The position numbers and the translations under genes were made by a program. DNA of 6,949 nucleotides from JAGOPO01 sp035524755 (GTDB lineage: Bacteria > Patescibacteriota > Minisyncoccia > 2-02-FULL-40-12 > GWA2-44-9). The stretch lies in NCBI GenBank assembly GCA_035524755.1, contig DATKOD010000013.1, positions 1 through 6,949 of the forward strand, in the 5' to 3' direction. Below the pieces are notes generated by a model. The model had not been told where the DNA came from. It searched no databases and was given only the letters and a program-made list of their open reading frames with translations. This document shows, in pieces, positions 3,651 through 6,949 of the stretch; positions within the stretch are counted from its first letter, which is position 1; each line of letters begins with the position of its first letter.

Positions 3651-4981
3651 TGCCCTGACATCAGTACCGTCACCTTGGATTCGGCGTCACGGAGCGCGTC
3701 CTGGACCGACAGCCGTCCGAGATTCACCGAGTCGATCATGTCCGCGAATATCGTTTCGATTGCCGAGTTGTCGATCTGGAACCATGAGCGTGCCGTCAGC
3801 GCCTGTTCGGCGAACACGCCGAGATCGGGATCGCTTGATTGCTGACTGATGAGATCACGGCGCGCCGACGGACGCACGGCGGCGTTCAGGTACGGAACGG
3901 TACCGTCACCGGCGGTCATATAGTCGATGAACGCCCATGCCGCATCGGGATTCTTGGACTGTTGCGCCACCGCAAGTGCCCAATAGTCCGCGTAAGTATG
4001 CGAATCGGACGATGTCGGCTGCGGGATGGGCGCGATGCCGAAGTTCAGCCGCGGCGCCGCGGCACGGATGGTCGGAATCGTATGTTCGTAGTTCACGATC
4101 ATCGCGGTCTTTCCCGCCGAGAACGCGTCGATATCGTAATCCTGCGAATCGTTCCAGGTGTACACGGCCTTCGAGGGATTTGCGAAATCGGTGTAGAACT
4201 GCAGTGCCGTCTCCCCGACATTGATGCCGTTCACGGACTGCGAGAACGTCGCTTGTGAGTTATCGGCACTCGTCATCTGGACGCCGGACTGCAGCATCAG
4301 CATCATCAGGATGTCGGTGGAGCGGTTGATGTTGGACGAAGTCCCCATAGCCGCGCCCGATTGCGTGATGTTCCGGCTCTGGTCGTATTTCGTCAGTTTC
4401 TGCACATCATCCTGGAACTCTGCCCAGGTCTTCGGCGGCACTGCGATACCCGCGGCGGACAAGAGGTCGCGATTATAGAAGAGCGCCAGCGTATCCACGT
4501 ACAACGGCATCGCGTAGATCTTGCCGCCATTGATGAGATCGTTCGCGGCCACGTCCACGAACGTGTCCTGGAACTGCCGGATGGTCATCAGTGGAGCGCT
4601 CGTGCCCGGCGCGGTCGCAGGAAGCGGTGCGAGTTTCGCGATGTCCTTGGGAAGCCACGTGTCATGGATCATGAAGATGTCGGGCCCCTGATTCGCCGCC
4701 AATGCGTTCAAGAGCGTGCTCTCGTAGCTCGCGAACGGGATGAGCTTATACGTGACGCTGATGTTCTTGTTCGCCTTCTGGAACGCCTGGATGGAAGCGT
4801 CGAACGTCGACGGATCATCGAACACCCCCCACACGGTAAGTTGCCCCGAAGTCGCGGATCCTGTTGATGAAGCGAAGCTCCGGATGATGAAAATGAAGGC
4901 GATGAACACCATGAGTCCGATGGCGCCGCCGAGGACATAGATGAGTTTCCGCGAATCCGTCAGGAACGAGGTGATGTTCAT
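3647..4981 (-). CDS. Membrane-anchored extracellular solute-binding protein, family 1 (444 aa)
   Basis: A sugar-type periplasmic binding protein fold. After a short cytoplasmic N-terminus (MNITSFLTDSRK) comes a single uncleaved membrane helix (about 13-34), a Ser/Gly linker (35-46) and the two-lobed binding domain (about 47-440). Landmarks include LTVWGVFDDP (48-57), GPDIFMIHDTWL (99-110), LALFYNRDLLSAAGI..PPKTWAEF (165-189), FSAGKTAMIVNYE (287-299) and YWALAVAQQSKNPDAAWAFI (333-352), all typical of the carbohydrate-binding SBP family 1. There is no lipobox; the anchor is a helix. The protein contains no cysteine. No permease or ATPase gene is nearby, so it may act as a receptor or adhesin rather than feeding an ABC transporter, although a distant transporter is possible. 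The start overlaps the methyltransferase stop (ATGA) and the stop overlaps the next start (ATGA), so it is translationally coupled on both sides. The ligand cannot be read from the sequence. Confidence 0.93.
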   Translation of the reverse strand: MNITSFLTDSRKLIYVLGGAIGLMVFIAFIFIIRSFASSTGSATSGQLTVWGVFDDPSTFDASIQAFQKANKNISVTYKLIPFASYESTLLNALAANQGPDIFMIHDTWLPKDIAKLAPLPATAPGTSAPLMTIRQFQDTFVDVAANDLINGGKIYAMPLYVDTLALFYNRDLLSAAGIAVPPKTWAEFQDDVQKLTKYDQSRNITQSGAAMGTSSNINRSTDILMMLMLQSGVQMTSADNSQATFSQSVNGINVGETALQFYTDFANPSKAVYTWNDSQDYDIDAFSAGKTAMIVNYEHTIPTIRAAAPRLNFGIAPIPQPTSSDSHTYADYWALAVAQQSKNPDAAWAFIDYMTAGDGTVPYLNAAVRPSARRDLISQQSSDPDLGVFAEQALTARSWFQIDNSAIETIFADMIDSVNLGRLSVQDALRDAESKVTVLMSGQ

Positions 4982-5529
4982 GGCTTGATGAAAAGCAGAC
5001 CGACATACAGTTGCCCGGAATCCAGTGTGCGGTCGAATTTCAAGTGCGCGGCCTCCGCCATGCGCTTGAACTCGTCCTCGCCGGTCCGCAGTTCATCGGG
5101 CGGACCGAACCCGCCTGCGCCCTTCTTCCAGTCGATGATGACCACCCGGCCGCCTGATTTCGTCATGCGCACCGCTTCAGCGATCATCGCCTCTTTCTTC
5201 TTCGACTGGAACAAGACGTTCTCCAGGACCGCGAAATCCTGCGTATTCTCGCCGATGCCCGTGCCACCGAGCACTTCCAGGTCCGCACGGACCGCACGCA
5301 CGTTTCCCAGGCCCATTGCTTCTGTTTTTGCACGGACTTCGTCCAGTGGTTCCTGTCTTATGTCCACTGCGGTGACGATGCCTTCATTTCCGACCATTCG
5401 GGCAACGGCGACCGTAAAGAATCCCGAGCCGCACCCGAGATCGGCGACGTGCATGCCCGCCACCAATCCCAGTGACGAGACGATCCGTCCCGTGTCCAAG
5501 AACGCGCCCGGTCCGGGTATCTGTGCCAT
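4978..5529 (-). CDS. Class I SAM-dependent methyltransferase (183 aa)
   Basis: A short Rossmann-fold methyltransferase of the UbiE/Methyltransf_31 type. Motif I is HVADLGCGSGFFTV (27-40), the SAM-binding glycine loop. D56 in AVDI (end of strand 2) should bind the ribose hydroxyls. RADLE (81-85) and DFAVLENVLFQ (98-108) correspond to the later motifs, followed by a core strand GGRVVIIDWKKG (126-137). The N-terminal MAQIPGPGAFLDTGRIVSSLGLVAGM caps the site. The substrate is unknown: there is no RNA-binding extension and nothing that points to quinone, tRNA or protein. It follows gyrA by 24 bases, and its stop is fused to the next start (ATGA), so it belongs to the envelope block by translation even though a cytoplasmic enzyme is expected. 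The ATG at 5529 has no well-spaced Shine-Dalgarno; an extended -10-like element lies 5 bases upstream. Confidence 0.93.
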   Translation of the reverse strand: MAQIPGPGAFLDTGRIVSSLGLVAGMHVADLGCGSGFFTVAVARMVGNEGIVTAVDIRQEPLDEVRAKTEAMGLGNVRAVRADLEVLGGTGIGENTQDFAVLENVLFQSKKKEAMIAEAVRMTKSGGRVVIIDWKKGAGGFGPPDELRTGEDEFKRMAEAAHLKFDRTLDSGQLYVGLLFIKP

Positions 5530-5534
5530 GCCCT

Positions 5535-5561
5535 ATTCTACCACGGGAGACGGTCAGACAA
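5535..5561 (-). promoter_or_regulatory. Candidate promoter for the methyltransferase-to-pilin block
   Basis: TGG-TAGAAT (5543-5535) is an extended -10 element with 5 of 6 matches, and it ends five bases before the ATG at 5529. A weak -35-like TTGTCT (5561-5556) stands 15 bases upstream and overlaps the gyrA stop. Transcripts would start at or within a base or two of the ATG, so the message would be leaderless or nearly so. Read-through from gyrA is also expected because no terminator lies between the genes. Confidence 0.45.
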
Positions 5562-6949
5562 GAACCACCGAGGCGAGTTCGTCACCGGCGGCAAGACGCA
5601 TGATGCGCACACCCTGCGTGGCACGGCCGAGTTTCGGTACTTCTTTGGTGAGTGCACGGATGACCTGACCTTTCTTTGAGACCGCGATGAACTCACCGTC
5701 CTCCTTGGACACGATATGAGCGGATACCAAGCGGCCAGTGCGGGCGGTGATGTTGGCGGTCAGGATGCCGACGCCGCCGCGGTGTTGGATCTTGTATTCT
5801 TTCAGGTCGGTACGTTTGCCGTACCCGTTGGCCATGACCGCGAGGAGCGAGAATCCGGCTTCCGCTTTGTGCTTGATGGCCGCGGCACCGACAAGACGGT
5901 CGCCTTCTTCGAGACGCATGCCGATGACCCCGCCCGCCGCCCGGCCCATCGGACGGACATCGGATTCCTGGAACCGGATCGCGGAACCCGAGGCGGTCGT
6001 CATGATGATCTGGTCCTCGCCGGACGTGGAGAGCACCCATCCAAGCTGATCGTCGTCCTTCAGATTGATGGCGATGATGCCGTTCTTCCGCACGTTCGCG
6101 AACGCGTCCATGGCGACTTTCTTGATGACGCCGCCGGTCGTCGCCATGAAGAGGAACATACCTTTCTGCTCTTTCGCCTTCGGCAACGGCACGACCGCGG
6201 TGATGACGTCCTTGGGAGTGACCGAGAGGAAGTTCGTGATGGCGCGTCCCTTGGACTGCCGGCTCGCTTCGGGGATTTCATACCCGCGAACCTGGAACAC
6301 CTTGCCGGAGTTCGTGAAGAACAGGATGTTGTCGTGCGTGTTCGCCATGAAAAATTGCGCGATGACATCCTCCTCTTTGGTCGCCATGCCCGACAATCCC
6401 TTGCCGCCACGCTTCTGGGCATGCAGTTCATCGGGCGGAAGACGCTTGATGTAGCCTCCCAGCGTGAGCATGAACAGTGCCGCTTCTTCGGGGACCAGTT
6501 CTTCTTCGCCGATCTCGCGGAGCGCCGACTTCACGACCTTGGTGCGTCGTTCGTCGCCGTAGGTCGCGCGCAGATCGGTGAATTCCTTCTTCACGACCGC
6601 CATCATTTTGCGCACTGACTTCAGCAGTTCTTCCAGTTCGGCGATGAGTTTCAGTTTTTCGGCCAGCTCGTCTTCGACTTTCTTGCGCTCGAGTCCCGCC
6701 AACGACTGCAGGCGCATCTCCAGGATGGCATTGGCCTGCCGGTCGGACAGCTTGAACCTCGCCATCAGGTTCTTGAACGCATCCTCACGCGTCGGCGACT
6801 GCTTGATGACTTTGATGACTTCGTCGATGTGGTCCAGCGCCGTTTTCAGTCCTTCCAGGATGTGCGCGCGATCGCGCGCGCGTGCCAGATCGAATGCGGA
6901 ACGGCGTCGGACGACATCCTGCCGGTGCTTGATGAACTGTTCCAGGAGC
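5554..6949 (-). CDS. gyrA: DNA gyrase subunit A, C-terminal part (464 codons, 5' end outside the window)
   Basis: Gyrase A forms the DNA-cutting half of the type IIA topoisomerase that adds negative supercoils. The frame stays open to the right edge, so the N-terminal winged-helix domain and catalytic tyrosine are not in view. Visible first is the exit-gate coiled coil, beginning EQFIKHRQDVVRRRSAFDL and continuing through ARARDRAHILEGLKTALDHI and LSDRQANAILEMRLQSLAGL to KEFTDLRATYG. A six-bladed beta-pinwheel follows. Its first blade carries the GyrA box QKRGGKG (6397-6417), the element that lets gyrase wrap DNA, which argues for GyrA over ParC. The other blades each show an xxxGxxxR-type turn, such as FTNSGKVFQVRGYEIPEA and VSKKGQVIRALTKEVPKLGR. 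The protein stops right after the last blade (ELASVVLV) without the acidic tail found in E. coli GyrA. A TGA at 5554-5556 ends it. Confidence 0.97.
   Translation of the reverse strand, partial: LLEQFIKHRQDVVRRRSAFDLARARDRAHILEGLKTALDHIDEVIKVIKQSPTREDAFKNLMARFKLSDRQANAILEMRLQSLAGLERKKVEDELAEKLKLIAELEELLKSVRKMMAVVKKEFTDLRATYGDERRTKVVKSALREIGEEELVPEEAALFMLTLGGYIKRLPPDELHAQKRGGKGLSGMATKEEDVIAQFFMANTHDNILFFTNSGKVFQVRGYEIPEASRQSKGRAITNFLSVTPKDVITAVVPLPKAKEQKGMFLFMATTGGVIKKVAMDAFANVRKNGIIAINLKDDDQLGWVLSTSGEDQIIMTTASGSAIRFQESDVRPMGRAAGGVIGMRLEEGDRLVGAAAIKHKAEAGFSLLAVMANGYGKRTDLKEYKIQHRGGVGILTANITARTGRLVSAHIVSKEDGEFIAVSKKGQVIRALTKEVPKLGRATQGVRIMRLAAGDELASVVLV

Noticed and set aside
3839..4258. Plus-strand open frames opposite the solute-binding protein gene
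   Set aside because: They are Arg-rich shadows of a well-supported family 1 binding protein in a GC-rich sequence.
2364..5556. UGA recoded to glycine, as in some Patescibacteria (Gracilibacteria and Absconditabacteria)
   Set aside because: TGA ends gyrA, the methyltransferase, the binding protein and the transglycosylase at positions that fit family lengths and overlapping starts. No in-frame TGA interrupts a conserved domain.
5716..6618. Long plus-strand open frame (300 codons) opposite gyrA
   Set aside because: It is the antisense shadow of a clearly conserved gyrA. The translation is rich in Arg, Asp and His without domains, and no Shine-Dalgarno or promoter was seen.
6864..6879. 16-bp perfect palindrome GCGCGCGATCGCGCGC inside gyrA
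   Set aside because: It encodes part of the Ala/Arg/Asp-rich run ARARDRA within a conserved coiled-coil region. Codon choice at high GC explains it without a regulatory role.

Overview
The window reads as a piece of a bacterial chromosome using the standard code: TGA, TAG and TAA all end genes here, several inside overlapping gene junctions. The set of genes suggests a member of the Candidate Phyla Radiation (Patescibacteria): a run of tiny two-helix VirB2/TrbC-like membrane proteins, a membrane-anchored solute-binding protein with no transporter beside it, and a pilin-like lytic transglycosylase. That assignment is inference from gene content. The base composition is moderately GC-rich and I cannot name a genus.

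Layout, left to right. Positions 1-180 hold a tRNA-Leu(UAG) on the minus strand and an intergenic region in which two good sigma70-type promoters point away from each other and overlap. From 181 to 411 lies a 76-codon plus-strand gene of unknown function with a near-perfect Shine-Dalgarno sequence. Two tandem hairpins (418-496) follow and terminate it.

Everything from 510 to the right edge is on the minus strand and reads leftwards as one tightly packed block: the 3' two-fifths or more of gyrA (5554 to beyond 6949), a class I SAM methyltransferase, a membrane-anchored family 1 solute-binding protein, a 428-residue protein joining a VirB2-like membrane module to a lytic transglycosylase domain, a 189-residue secreted protein with a C-terminal anchor, and four small VirB2-like proteins in a row. 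The four genes from the methyltransferase to the 189-residue protein are joined by 1- or 4-base stop/start overlaps, which implies translational coupling. The small pilin-like genes instead have their own start signals: a strong Shine-Dalgarno at one, and promoter-like -10 elements placed 6 bases before the ATG at two.

Taken together the minus-strand block looks like a cell-envelope machine. Small pilin-like subunits, a wall-cutting enzyme carrying the same membrane module, a disulfide-containing anchored surface protein and a ligand-binding protein would sit at the outer face of the membrane. The likeliest reading is a divergent type IV secretion or pilus-like apparatus used for attachment or uptake. 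No ATPase (VirB4/VirB11) or channel protein (VirB6) is present in this window, so the function is not proven.
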